From Azotobacter vinelandii CA (lineage in GTDB: Bacteria > Pseudomonadota > Gammaproteobacteria > Pseudomonadales > Pseudomonadaceae): DNA of 64,000 nucleotides. Positions 30,665 through 38,612 of the stretch are shown piece by piece. The number at the start of each line of letters is the position of its first letter. The first letter of the stretch is position 1. Position numbers and translations under genes: made by a program. The notes beneath the pieces were generated by a model that was not told where the DNA came from, did no database searches, and saw nothing but the letters and a program-made list of their open reading frames with translations. Where the stretch lies: contig NC_021149.1 of the NCBI RefSeq assembly GCF_000380335.1, forward strand, positions 186,001 through 250,000, given 5' to 3'.

Positions 30665-31627
30665 CTAGCCCGGCCCGATCAGTACCAGCCAGGGCGTGTA
30701 ACGGTCGATACGGATCGGCAGCGTCTCGGCCAGAATCCGCAGCGTCCGCTCGCTGTCGTCCAGCGAATAGACGCCCTGTACCCGCAACTGGCGGACTTCC
30801 GGCGCGACCCGGATCAGCCCGTGCCGGTATGGCCGCAAGGCGTCGATGACGGCGGACAGCGGCTCGTCCAGCACGCTCAGGCGGCCCTCCAGCCAGTCGG
30901 CCCGATAACCTTCGCCCGCCCCCAGGCGTTCGATCCGCCGGGTGTGCAGCAAGGCCGATTCGCCCTGCGCCACATCGAGAAAATGCCCATCCGGCAGGCT
31001 GAGGCGCACGTTGTGCTCCAGTACGAGCACTCGGGTCGCATCGGCCTCCTGGCGTACCAGATAGCGGGTGCCGAGGGCCATGATTTCGCCTTGTCCGGTG
31101 CGGACCAGGAAGGGTCGCGCCCGGTCGGGCGCGACCTGGACGACCAGTTCGCCCCGGCGCAGCAGCAGCAGGCGTTGCCGGTCGTCGAATGCCAGATCCA
31201 CCGCGCTCTCGGCATTGAGGGTCAAGCGGCTGCCGTCGTCCAGGGCGAATGCGCGTCGCTCGCCCGTAGCGGTGCTCAGATCGGCGAACAACGCCTGGCC
31301 TGGACGGCTACGGGCGCCAAGCCACAATCCGCCCCCCAGCAGGCCGAGCCCGGCAAAGGTGCGCAGCAGATCGCGCCGGCTGGTGTCGGGTTGCAGCAAT
31401 ATCGCGCGAACATTCTTTCGGGGCAGGCGGTGATCGAGGCTGCGCAAGGTGTCGTAAGGCCCGCCCAGCCGGTTTTGCAGACGGCTCCAGGCGTCGGCGT
31501 TCGCCGGATCGCCGGCGATCCAGGCATCGAGTGCCGCCAGCAGCCGGGCATCGGGTTTTTCCGCGCGCAAACGCACCATCCAGTCGATGGCTTCTTCCGC
31601 CGCCCGGTCGAGCCGTTTTTCGTTCAT
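30665..31627 (-). CDS. FecR-type anti-sigma regulator
   Basis: The 320-residue protein has an N-terminal cytoplasmic DUF4880-like part (EEAIDWMVRLRAEKPDARL, AWSRLQNRLGG), a membrane span near residues 88-107 and a periplasmic FecR domain (GERRAFALDDGSRLTLNAES, GEIMALGTRYLVRQ). It passes the ligand-bound state of the receptor to the sigma factor encoded upstream. Its start overlaps the sigma gene stop by 4 bases (ATGA-type), so translation is coupled. Confidence 0.92.
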   Translation of the reverse strand: MNEKRLDRAAEEAIDWMVRLRAEKPDARLLAALDAWIAGDPANADAWSRLQNRLGGPYDTLRSLDHRLPRKNVRAILLQPDTSRRDLLRTFAGLGLLGGGLWLGARSRPGQALFADLSTATGERRAFALDDGSRLTLNAESAVDLAFDDRQRLLLLRRGELVVQVAPDRARPFLVRTGQGEIMALGTRYLVRQEADATRVLVLEHNVRLSLPDGHFLDVAQGESALLHTRRIERLGAGEGYRADWLEGRLSVLDEPLSAVIDALRPYRHGLIRVAPEVRQLRVQGVYSLDDSERTLRILAETLPIRIDRYTPWLVLIGPG

Positions 31628-32127
31628 GGAAGATCGATCAGGTAGCAGTGGCTCAAGGCCTGTTTCATGTAGCGCCTGACCGTGCGTTCGGAAACACCCA
31701 GCAATTGCGCGATCTCGGTATAGCCGAGGCCATCGATCTGGCTATAGAGGAAGGCCGTTTTCACCGCCAGCGGGAGGCCGTCCAGGGTTCGGTCGATCAG
31801 CGTCAGGGCTTCCTGCAGCAGCGTTCTTTCTTCCGCTGAGGGCGCCAGCCCTTCGGGAAGCGTGGCCAGATAGTCGAGATAGGTTTTCTCCAGTTGACGC
31901 CGCCGGTAGCGGTCGAACATCAGGCGGCGCGCAATGGTCGACAGGTAGGCGCGGGGTTGCTGGATTTCGTCCGTGTCGATACGGGAGCTCAACACCTGGC
32001 AGAAGGTTTCCGATGCGGTGTCTTCCGCGTCGGCCCGGTTGCTCAACTGGCGTTGCACGTGCCGGAGCAGCCAGTGGTGGTGGCTGTTGAAAAAGGATTC
32101 CAGCTTGCCGCTCGTCGGACTCGACAT
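31624..32127 (-). CDS. FecI-type extracytoplasmic-function sigma factor
   Basis: The 167-residue protein has the sigma-70 region 2 (ADAEDTASETFCQVLSS, PRAYLSTIARRLMFDRYRR) and region 4 helix-turn-helix (IDGLGYTEIAQLLGVSERTVRRYMKQAL). It directs RNA polymerase to the downstream receptor promoter when the FecR protein is signalled. A Fur-like box just upstream indicates iron repression. It is first in the minus-strand sigma-fecR-receptor unit. Confidence 0.93.
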   Translation of the reverse strand: MSSPTSGKLESFFNSHHHWLLRHVQRQLSNRADAEDTASETFCQVLSSRIDTDEIQQPRAYLSTIARRLMFDRYRRRQLEKTYLDYLATLPEGLAPSAEERTLLQEALTLIDRTLDGLPLAVKTAFLYSQIDGLGYTEIAQLLGVSERTVRRYMKQALSHCYLIDLP

Positions 32128-32143
32128 GGGATAGATTCATGCA

Positions 32144-32167
32144 GATGAAAAACATTCTCATCTTATC
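32144..32167. promoter_or_regulatory. Fur-like box upstream of the FecI-type sigma gene
   Basis: TGAAAAACATTCTCA (32146-32160), with AT-rich flanks, fits most positions of the Fur 7-1-7 motif when read on the minus strand (TGAGAATGTTTTTCA). It lies about 20 bases before the sigma-factor ATG, where it would overlap the promoter. Confidence 0.6.
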
Positions 32168-32851
32168 CGTGTCACCCGGGTTCGGCAATCGACCCGGCGC
32201 GCGGCAAGCCCCGGCCTTCCGGGCCGGGGAAGGATAGCGCGGACAGCTCATGCTCCTTCCGCCGTCGAACTCCGCCGGCTCCGCCTCGAAGTCGGTACAG
32301 GCCCTGGCGAAGATGCCATGGCGACACCTGACCAATGAGCACCGGGTACATATGTGGCAGGACAGCGTAATACCCGTCGTTGTTCATCGGCCGGAAAATA
32401 TACCGCTCTCCACCCGACCGTACTTCATGAGCAATTGCCTGAATCCGTCGTCCCGACAGGTTTCGCATGGGGCCGCTGAGTATGGGGCCTGGCCGAAAGC
32501 GGAATGCTCGAGATCCATTCGAAAAAGCCAGAGCTTCGGTTCCGGTATTCGCCGCGATATTTTTATCGAGGATTTCCGCAATTGTAATCGGACTGTTGAT
32601 CGAGCATCGATATGGCATGGCTCTTCACGGGTTCTTCACGTTTCGCGTCGATATGCACGAAATTTTTACCTATGACCGAAGTTAAACTTGTAGACAATGT
32701 GGGCATTATTCGAGAGTTCAATACTGGAAAGCTACCGCTCGTCGCCAAGTCTGTCCGGGAAGAGCAATTTTTACATTTTAATACTTAACTACTGAGGGTC
32801 GGGCAGGCTTGACCGGTCCATCGCACCATCACGCTCTGGAGTCGGCTGAAT
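32168..32851. other. Long non-coding stretch beside the iron-uptake unit
   Basis: This 684-bp region has no frame with convincing coding character. The right half (about 32560-32790) is AT-rich with several runs of T and A. It may hold promoters for the 32852 gene or decayed sequence. No repeat ends or insertion sequence could be recognised. Confidence 0.4.
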
Positions 32852-33121
32852 ATGAATGGGTTTGCACGTTGCGCTTATCGGCGTCTGGAATTGGCACATG
32901 TCTATCGCGATACCGCCAATGAATTGTGTGGCGAAGCCGGTGACAGGGGAGCGGCAAGGTTCTTCAAGAAAAGAGCCTACTACGAGACGGTGCGCGCCCA
33001 TGCACTGCTCGAAATATTGGGAGATACCTCCCACAGCAAATCGATAGAGCTGCGATGGACACCGGACGAGTCGTTGCCGGGCGTTCCGGAAAACGAGGAT
33101 CTTTATGCCGAGTCGACTTGA
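32852..33121 (+). CDS. Hypothetical small soluble protein
   Basis: The 89-residue, charged, probably helical product (RRLELAHVYRDTANELCGEAGDRGAARFFKKRAYYETVRAHALLEIL) has no signal peptide. A GGAG element lies upstream of the ATG. The codon choice is compatible with a real gene, but no family is recognised. Confidence 0.45.
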   Translation: MNGFARCAYRRLELAHVYRDTANELCGEAGDRGAARFFKKRAYYETVRAHALLEILGDTSHSKSIELRWTPDESLPGVPENEDLYAEST

Positions 33122-33507
33122 TTAGTAAGGGTCGATCGGGGCCAGGGTCGTGCCGGAGGCGCATTGAGCGGTAGGCCGGTCGGAAGGCGATTTCCCGAAC
33201 TTCGCCGGATGCCCGCTCACACGACCCCAGGTCGGCAGTGAATACAGGGCGATGTTATTGCCGTGAATATGGCAACCACAGATAACAGGGGCTTCGAGGA
33301 TTCCCGATAGCGATTCCTCTCGAAGTCGGCAGGCGAAATCTTTCGGGACGCTGCAAGTTCCGGCCCGGGACAAGGCTCGGGCACGGCCTGACAAGAGAAG
33401 GTGCGAAGTCGCCCCGGGCGTTTGCCCGGCAAGTGTCTCGACGATCCCGCAGGATGAGCCACTCGATTGAGCGGGGGCGTTTCGCAGCAGGCATGTCCTT
33501 CCAATCG
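33122..33507. other. Non-coding gap
   Basis: This 386-bp stretch between the small gene at 32852 and the protein ending at 33508 shows nothing that can be supported. Frames across it look like chance openings. Confidence 0.35.
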
Positions 33508-34311
33508 TCAACCTGCGCGCGGACCTTCGCGCAGATATCCGCCGGCGTAGCCCCGGATCGGACTGCCGTAGACATCGGCCAGCCCGAGTACGTCGCGGGC
33601 GAAATCCATCCAGGCTTCCAGCATCTCGGGGGTGCCGTTCAAGGCGCCGATCTTGGTCCGCCCGGAACGCGGTTCGACCCGGCTGTACATCACGGCGATA
33701 CCGAGAATGGCGGAGGCTTCCGGGACTTCCGGTATCTCCCGGCCCATGGCATCGGCGAATTCGAACCCGCCCACACGCAGCCGCTCGAGCGAGCGCACCT
33801 GCGCGATGCCTGTTTCGATGCGTCGGGCCAGTACCTCGGGACTGAGCTTTTGCCAGGCCGCGCGGGAGGCCAGTCGCCAGGCGCGCATCTCTTCCGGCGC
33901 GATACCGGGGCAGCGGCCGAGATAGGCGGCGTTCAGGCAGTGGTCGGCGGCCGCCGCCAGGCGCAGCTCCCGGGTTGGGTCGATGCCGAGCAGGGTGCAG
34001 ACCTGCCCGAGCGAGGCGCCTTCCCAGAAACGCTCGGGCGGCATGCTGAAGCCGGGATCGTCCTCGCGATGGTGGTCGACCACCAGGTCCCGCGGGACAC
34101 CGCCGTCGGCCAGGGCGCATTCGACCCAGACGACGGGGCCGCGATGCCGGCCCGGCCGTGCCGAGGCACGCTCGGCGGCATAGGCATTGCCGGCATGCAC
34201 CCGTCGTTCGCCGGCCATGGCATGGGCGACCTCGTGTCCGACTTTCCGAACCAGGTCCTCGATGATGGTCATCTCGGGGTCGCGTGCTCCGAGTACGAAC
34301 AGGTAGTGCAT
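33508..34311 (-). CDS. Uncharacterised protein with DHH-like motif
   Basis: The 267-residue protein begins MHYLFVLGARDPEMTIIEDL. It contains DLVVDHHREDDPGF (about residues 78-91) and later ADHCLNAAYLGRCPGI, both rich in possible metal ligands. The VDHH string resembles the signature of DHH phosphoesterases, but the rest of that fold is not evident, and the spacing to a second Asp/His cluster is not checked. No signal peptide is present. The start at 34311 follows an apparent loss of coding character upstream. It stands alone. Function is not assigned. Confidence 0.6.
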   Translation of the reverse strand: MHYLFVLGARDPEMTIIEDLVRKVGHEVAHAMAGERRVHAGNAYAAERASARPGRHRGPVVWVECALADGGVPRDLVVDHHREDDPGFSMPPERFWEGASLGQVCTLLGIDPTRELRLAAAADHCLNAAYLGRCPGIAPEEMRAWRLASRAAWQKLSPEVLARRIETGIAQVRSLERLRVGGFEFADAMGREIPEVPEASAILGIAVMYSRVEPRSGRTKIGALNGTPEMLEAWMDFARDVLGLADVYGSPIRGYAGGYLREGPRAG

Positions 34312-34571
34312 GATCGGTCTCCGGGGCCGGGTATTTTCATCCGGCGCGGGGCGGACCGGCTTGCCGGGCGGGGCGATGATCCGTATTCCGCAAGGGAAGA
34401 CCATGGCGTCTCGGATCGGGGGCAATTGTCCCCGGCGAGTCTATCCGCGAAGGCGCGGGATGCCGGAGCCGGCCTCTTGACGGACGGTCGCGCGTCCGTC
34501 GAACGCTTCGATCCCGGCGTCCCTCTAATTCATCGGAACCCCTACTTGTGCCGGAACTGGCGGAGGTGGCT

Positions 34572-34784
34572 ATGAGTCATGAGCGAGATGGAGAAAGGTC
34601 GTATCCGGGGCCGTGCGGCCCCATCGTGAACCGGGGGCGCTCCCAATCGTATCCGGACCACGAGGTCGGTGTCGACGAAGGCGAGATCCCGCCGGACGCC
34701 TACGACGAGGCGGTGGTGACGGATCGGGAAACCGGCGAAATGGAGCCGGAGCACGTGGAGTGGGAAGAGCGGAATCCGTGCTGA
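34572..34784 (+). CDS. Small acidic hydrophilic protein
   Basis: The 70-residue product is highly acidic (VGVDEGEIPPDAYDEAV, ETGEMEPEHVEWEE) with no hydrophobic segment. GGCGGAGG lies before the ATG at 34572, which is preferred over an ATG-like start 24 bases upstream. It lies close to stress-type small genes. No family is recognised. Confidence 0.45.
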   Translation: MSHERDGERSYPGPCGPIVNRGRSQSYPDHEVGVDEGEIPPDAYDEAVVTDRETGEMEPEHVEWEERNPC

Positions 34785-34819
34785 ACGCCCCGGCGGCAAG
34801 GACCCCGGACTCTATCGGC

Positions 34820-34845
34820 GGCGGCGCGAAGCGCTTCGCGTCGCC
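34820..34845. terminator. Possible bidirectional hairpin between convergent genes
   Basis: GGCGGCGCGAAGC and GCTTCGCGTCGCC are complementary with one G-T pair and no loop bases between. There is no T-run, so termination efficiency is doubtful. It sits exactly between two convergent stops. Confidence 0.35.
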
Positions 34846-35397
34846 TCAGGAGTGGATGCACCAACTGGTCGTGTCGGCGGACATGCCGGGGTCTTCCACG
34901 GCATGGATGAGTCCGGCGGCGAGGGCTTCGTCGGGCGTCAGGATCTTCGAGTCGGCGGTCAGATACTGGGAAACGTCCAGGGGGTCCATGGCTCCTAGAG
35001 TGCGTTCCGCGACGATGCGCGCATAAAGAACCCGGTCGAAATCCAGGCTCATGGCGTATTCGGACATTCTGGCGTGGTCGACCGAACCGTGGATGGTCCA
35101 GTGGAAAGGGTGGAAGAGAAACTTGCTGTGCTGGCAGGCGGTGCGTCGTTGCCCGGCGAGAAAGATGATATTGCCCATGGACTCGACGGTACCCAGATTA
35201 TGGGTGTTGACCGGAATGGGAAGAGAAACCAGGAAATTATAGAGAGAAAAGCCGTAACTGCATTCTCCGCCCATGGTAGCGATCTTTATGGTGAGTTCGG
35301 AGGCATCCTGCTTTATCGCCTGTGAACATTTGTTGATGAGCTGCCCGCACGTCGAAGAGTTTATCGGCCCCGTGAAGTGGATGATGTGAGTGGTCAT
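34846..35397 (-). CDS. ClpP-like serine peptidase (stand-alone, SDH-fold)
   Basis: The 183-residue protein has ClpP/crotonase-fold features: ITIKIATMGGECSYGFSLYNFL, the nucleophile region GTVESMGNIIFLAG (Ser after Glu), and FLFHPFHW, where the His fits the catalytic base. It is shorter than the housekeeping ClpP and lacks its hydrophobic-pocket sequence. Such stand-alone ClpP-like proteins accompany stress or phage genes. Whether it docks to a Clp ATPase is unknown. It shares the region with KGG and CsbD stress proteins. Confidence 0.7.
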   Translation of the reverse strand: MTTHIIHFTGPINSSTCGQLINKCSQAIKQDASELTIKIATMGGECSYGFSLYNFLVSLPIPVNTHNLGTVESMGNIIFLAGQRRTACQHSKFLFHPFHWTIHGSVDHARMSEYAMSLDFDRVLYARIVAERTLGAMDPLDVSQYLTADSKILTPDEALAAGLIHAVEDPGMSADTTSWCIHS

Positions 35398-35649
35398 CTA
35401 TTACTTCTCTCGTGGTTGGCGTCACCATGGCTGTTCATGACATCCGCCATGTTCCTGCTGTGGCATCCGTTGACGCGGCGGTTGCCGTTGCGGCCTGCGG
35501 GCGTGCGGTACCGGATGAGCGCTACCCTTCGAACGGGTCGTGACGCCGGCGGTGTCTCGTCTTGCGCACCAGGGAAACCTCGAGTGCCCGGAACAGCCTT
35601 ACGTTGGCCATTGGGAGGAGCGAAGGCCGGAGCCTCCGCTCTTTCCGGG

Positions 35650-35937
35650 TCAGCTCTTGCGGCCACCGCCGTGGCTGTGCTGGCCACCCTTGCGGCCAGC
35701 CTCGGCGGCTCTTTCGCGGTCGTTCGCGAAGTTTCCGCCACTGTTGCGGCCGCCCTTGCTGCCGGCTTCGGAAGCACGCTCCGGATCGTTCCTGAAGTTG
35801 CCCCCGCTGTGCTGGCCGCCCTTGCTGCCGATTTCCTGATAGAACTCGCGGTCGTGGCTGGCGGCGGTTGTCTCACCGCCCTTGCGCCCCGCTTCGCTTA
35901 CACTCATCTTACCTTTGTTACCCTTGTCTTCAGTCAT
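35650..35937 (-). CDS. KGG-repeat stress-induced protein (YciG/Con-10-like)
   Basis: The 95-residue hydrophilic product has four GRKGG/GSKGG repeats, spaced about 18-22 residues and each followed by an SGGNF or ASHDREF segment. This is the Con-10/YciG 'stress-induced KGG' family, which accumulates under general stress or at stationary phase. It is glycine-rich and disordered, with no signal peptide. The start at 35937 has GGAGG before it; a longer frame upstream is unrelated. It is near csbD and the ClpP-like gene. Confidence 0.88.
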   Translation of the reverse strand: MTEDKGNKGKMSVSEAGRKGGETTAASHDREFYQEIGSKGGQHSGGNFRNDPERASEAGSKGGRNSGGNFANDRERAAEAGRKGGQHSHGGGRKS

Positions 35938-36177
35938 GACGACCTCCAATCGTTTAGGCAAACAACAAGTAGAGTGCCTCGCTTCGCTTACCCTTATCAG
36001 CGACACTCACTGTTATGGAGTCGCATTGGTGCGGGCAGTTCCGCTTTTTTCGGCCCGACTCGCGTCGCATCGGATGCATTTTCTTCGCCGGAGCCCGTTC
36101 GGCCGGGCATTCCGCCGCGTGATAAAAGGCGGCTCCCTCGATTTCGCAGAATAGCTGCCCGATATCGGCTCTTCCAA

Positions 36178-36984
36178 TCAGCGCTTCGGCAGAGTGTCGA
36201 GAAGATTGTCCAGAGTGTCCCGTATCAGGCGCCGGGCGGTATCGAGCAGGCCGGTCATGGCCCCGGCGAAGCCGCAGCGCCACAGCTCGACCTCGCCGAC
36301 ATAGGGGTTGCCCCAGCCCATCCGGCAGGCGATTTCCCGGTTGCGCCGGCGTTCCCGGGCGCTGACCGGGTACTGGCGGTTCCAGGCTTCGTACAGTTGC
36401 CGGTCCTGCCGGGACAGGCGCAGCCCGTAGCGGTCGTGCATGTACAGCTGGATACGCGCCACGGCGCCGCGCACCTCCTCGGGCGGCATGGCCTTGCGCG
36501 CCTGGAAGTCGACGACCATCCGGCATTGCCCGTACTGGCCGGAACTCCCGCCCAGCATGGCGAAGCCGAAGTTGCTGCGGTCGCCGTTGACCTCGCCGAT
36601 CGCCGGCACCAGGTTGTGCAGGTCGGCCTCGGCCCGGGCGAAGACCGGATCGTTGGCCGTGCAGTGATCGCGCCCGCCCTTTTTCCAGCACTGGCGCTGA
36701 TGGCCGATGACCCAGGCGGGCACCACGTGTTCCCACTCCAGCCGGCCGGCGCGTTGCGGATTCTTGCGCGGCCGGTAGCCGCAACTGGCGAGGTCGATGC
36801 GATTGCCCTGGTAACGGCAGCCGCAATAGAACGTGAGCGGATCGTCGGCATGGATGTCCCGGGCGATTCGCTTCGCCTCGCCGAAGGTGGCGGGAGGCCG
36901 GATATCCGTGAACAGGGCGCCGGCGACGGCCAGGGCGATGCCGGCGAGCAGCGAAACGATCTTCTTGGCGGCCGGGGGCTTCAT
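36178..36984 (-). CDS. Periplasmic/extracellular endonuclease I
   Basis: The 268-residue precursor begins MKPPAAKKIVSLLAGIALAVAGAL (signal peptide). The endonuclease I pattern follows: YCGCRYQ, CGYRPRKNPQR, the catalytic EWEHVVPAWVIG, DLHNLVPAIGEVNGDRSNF and QYGQCRMVVDF with paired Cys. EndA-type enzymes cut DNA non-specifically in the periplasm or outside the cell. The upstream frame extends far beyond but is not conserved; the Met at 36984 is the sensible start. It is a single gene. Confidence 0.88.
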   Translation of the reverse strand: MKPPAAKKIVSLLAGIALAVAGALFTDIRPPATFGEAKRIARDIHADDPLTFYCGCRYQGNRIDLASCGYRPRKNPQRAGRLEWEHVVPAWVIGHQRQCWKKGGRDHCTANDPVFARAEADLHNLVPAIGEVNGDRSNFGFAMLGGSSGQYGQCRMVVDFQARKAMPPEEVRGAVARIQLYMHDRYGLRLSRQDRQLYEAWNRQYPVSARERRRNREIACRMGWGNPYVGEVELWRCGFAGAMTGLLDTARRLIRDTLDNLLDTLPKR

Positions 36985-37158
36985 CGACGCGGCTCCATCT
37001 GTCGACCAGGGCGGGGATTCTACCGAGGCCGCCGTCCGCCCATCCGTCGGCCTTCCGTCCGCGGGGCCGGATGGGCACGCACTTTCGGTGGGTTCGACTG
37101 TCACAGCAACGATGTCGTAATGAACTGTTACGAAATGCAATGCCAGGGAGGGCGGCTG

Positions 37159-37470
37159 ATGATACTTGCCATCGTGCTTTTCGTTTGTTTCGCGTGCTTT
37201 GTCCTGTTCATGGTCGGGGTCGGCCTGGGGCGCTGGCTGCGCGCGCCTTCCCGTCCCGAGGCGAGCCTCGAGGAGGTGGCGGACGATGCCGGGCTGTTCG
37301 TCGGCTGGGACGGGCTCTCGCCCATGGAGCGCAAGCGGCGCTTGGCGCTTTACCAGCAGCGGGTGCTGGCGCGCAGCGCCGAGCAGGATCGGGCCTGGCT
37401 GCAGGCTCGGATGCGCGAGTGTCTGGCGAACGACTGGAGCGAACGGCCCCGTGCCGCGCGGAGATTCTAG
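37159..37470 (+). CDS. Small membrane-anchored protein, function unknown
   Basis: The 103-residue product has one N-terminal hydrophobic helix (MILAIVLFVCFACFVLFMVGVGLG) and a charged cytoplasmic-type tail (MERKRRLALYQQRVLARSAEQDRAWL). GGGAGG lies before the ATG at 37159. It fits the class of small single-span envelope proteins but no family is recognised. Confidence 0.55.
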   Translation: MILAIVLFVCFACFVLFMVGVGLGRWLRAPSRPEASLEEVADDAGLFVGWDGLSPMERKRRLALYQQRVLARSAEQDRAWLQARMRECLANDWSERPRAARRF

Positions 37471-37560
37471 GTTCTTGCACCGTTCGTCGGGGCTCGTCAA
37501 ACCATGGCGGCTTCGCGCCGGTCCATTCAGGTGTCACTCATTGAAACAAGGAGACGACAC

Positions 37561-37752
37561 ATGGGCAGCACTTCGGACAAAGTCAAAGGCAATGCGAACG
37601 AACTGGCCGGCAAGATCAAGAAGGGCGTCGGCGGCGCCACCGACGATCCGGCCCTGGAAAACGAAGGTCGCGCCCAGGAGTCCCGGGGCAAGGCCCAACA
37701 GGTGAAGGGCGACGTGAAGGACTCGCTCAAGCGCGGTATCGACCGGGCCTGA
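37561..37752 (+). CDS. CsbD-family stress-response protein
   Basis: The 63-residue hydrophilic protein shows the CsbD pattern (DKVKGNANELAGKIKKGVGG, ENEGRAQESRGKAQQVKGDVKD). AAGGAG precedes the ATG. CsbD-type proteins are general-stress proteins of unknown action. It forms part of a set of small stress genes and has a terminator after it. Confidence 0.9.
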   Translation: MGSTSDKVKGNANELAGKIKKGVGGATDDPALENEGRAQESRGKAQQVKGDVKDSLKRGIDRA

Positions 37753-37810
37753 GTCTCGAGACGGCGCGACGGGCCGGCCGATCCGCGCACGCCGCCGTCT
37801 CGTTCTCGCC

Positions 37811-37841
37811 AATGCCCGCTCCGGCGGGCATTGTCTTTTCC
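37811..37841 (+). terminator. Terminator after csbD
   Basis: The arms AATGCCCGC and GCGGGCATT form a 9-bp stem with a TCCG loop, followed by GTCTTTTCC. It resembles the hairpin at 39757 in sequence. Confidence 0.8.
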
Positions 37842-37873
37842 GAATGGCATGCCGAGCGACGAGAGGGCGCCTA

Positions 37874-38187
37874 GGGTCTGTTGCCGTTTCGGCGCAAGCC
37901 GCGTTGCCGCGAGAAATGGCTCCCGGTTAGGCCGCGCCCGCTCCCGGCGGGCTTGCGGCATTCACTCCATCCATGGAGATTGCGCAGGACGCAGGCAATG
38001 GTCATTCCCTTGCCAAGTCCTGCAACGACAGCGGGAGCCATTTCCCGCGCAACCCGAAGGGCCGGGCCGGTTTTTGCGCGGTGTGTCGTTACTCGACGGC
38101 TCATCTGGACGACCAGACTTCGCGTCTCGTGCTAACCCCGCGCAAAAACCGGCTCCGGCGCGGTCGCGGCGAAACGGCAACAGACCC
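37874..38187. mobile_element. MITE-like non-autonomous element, 314 bp, with nested inverted repeats
   Basis: The ends are near-perfect inverted repeats of over 20 bp beginning GGGTCTGTTGCCGTTTCG. A TA dinucleotide flanks both ends (37872-37873 and 38188-38189). Inside are two more inverted pairs: AAATGGCTCCCG at 37914-37925 with its complement at 38032-38043, and the 15-bp CCGGTTTTTGCGCGG at 38067-38081 with its complement at 38138-38152. No transposase is encoded. The TA target and end style suggest mobilisation by an IS5- or IS630-type transposase elsewhere in the genome. It lies exactly at the stop codon of the CMD gene. Confidence 0.75.
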
Positions 38188-38612
38188 TAACCTTTCCCAG
38201 CGGCGCGCGGGTCGATACCGCGGTCGTCGAATACCTCGCGTGCCGCCGCCACGCCGTTCAGGGCGCTGGGAAAGCCGGCATAGACCGCCATCTGCAGGAT
38301 CACGTCGATGATCGCCGCCGGTTCGCAGCCCACGTTCAGGGCGCCGCCGATATGCACCTTCAACTGCGGCTGGGCATTGCCCATGGCCGTCAGCGCCGCG
38401 ACGGTCGCCAGTTCCCGGGTGCAGTAGTCGAGCCCGGGGCGGGAGAAGACGTCGCCGTAGCTGAAGTCGAGGATCCAGTCGGCCAGTTCCGGGGCGATGT
38501 CCCGCAACGAGTCGATCACGTTCCGCCCGGCGCCGCCGGCGATTTCCGTCAGTGCGGCTTCGCCCCGGGCGCGGCGGTCATTTTCGGGCGTTTGGCTGGC
38601 CATGCCGGTCAT
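38187..38612 (-). CDS. Carboxymuconolactone decarboxylase (CMD)-family protein
   Basis: The 141-residue protein begins MTGMASQTPENDRRARGEA. It carries CMD-type helices (APELADWILDFSYGDVFSRPGLDYCTRELATVAAL and GNAQPQLKVHIGGALNVGCEPAAIIDVI). One Cys of the usual redox pair is visible in each of these segments. Such proteins are decarboxylases or alkylhydroperoxide-reductase-like enzymes. The ATG at 38612 has AGGAG before it. The gene overlaps the merR gene by 35 bases. Its stop codon is shared with the end of the mobile element. Confidence 0.85.
   Translation of the reverse strand: MTGMASQTPENDRRARGEAALTEIAGGAGRNVIDSLRDIAPELADWILDFSYGDVFSRPGLDYCTRELATVAALTAMGNAQPQLKVHIGGALNVGCEPAAIIDVILQMAVYAGFPSALNGVAAAREVFDDRGIDPRAAGKG

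Noticed and set aside
32172-32618. Minus-strand frame beside the FecI-type sigma gene
   Set aside because: The translation shows no family, no ribosome site and mixed codon usage; the region is better read as non-coding.
35650-35937. Possible tandem DNA repeat array
   Set aside because: The periodicity comes from the KGG protein repeats in one frame with varied codons, not from a DNA-level repeat.
35377-37470. Long plus-strand frame across the KGG and endonuclease genes
   Set aside because: Only the last 103 codons, after a good ribosome site at 37159, look real; the rest is antisense to two recognised genes.
37874-38187. CRISPR-like or tRNA-like array suggested by repeated arms
   Set aside because: The repeats are inverted, not direct with regular spacing, and no cloverleaf can be drawn; the terminal repeats and TA flanks fit a MITE.
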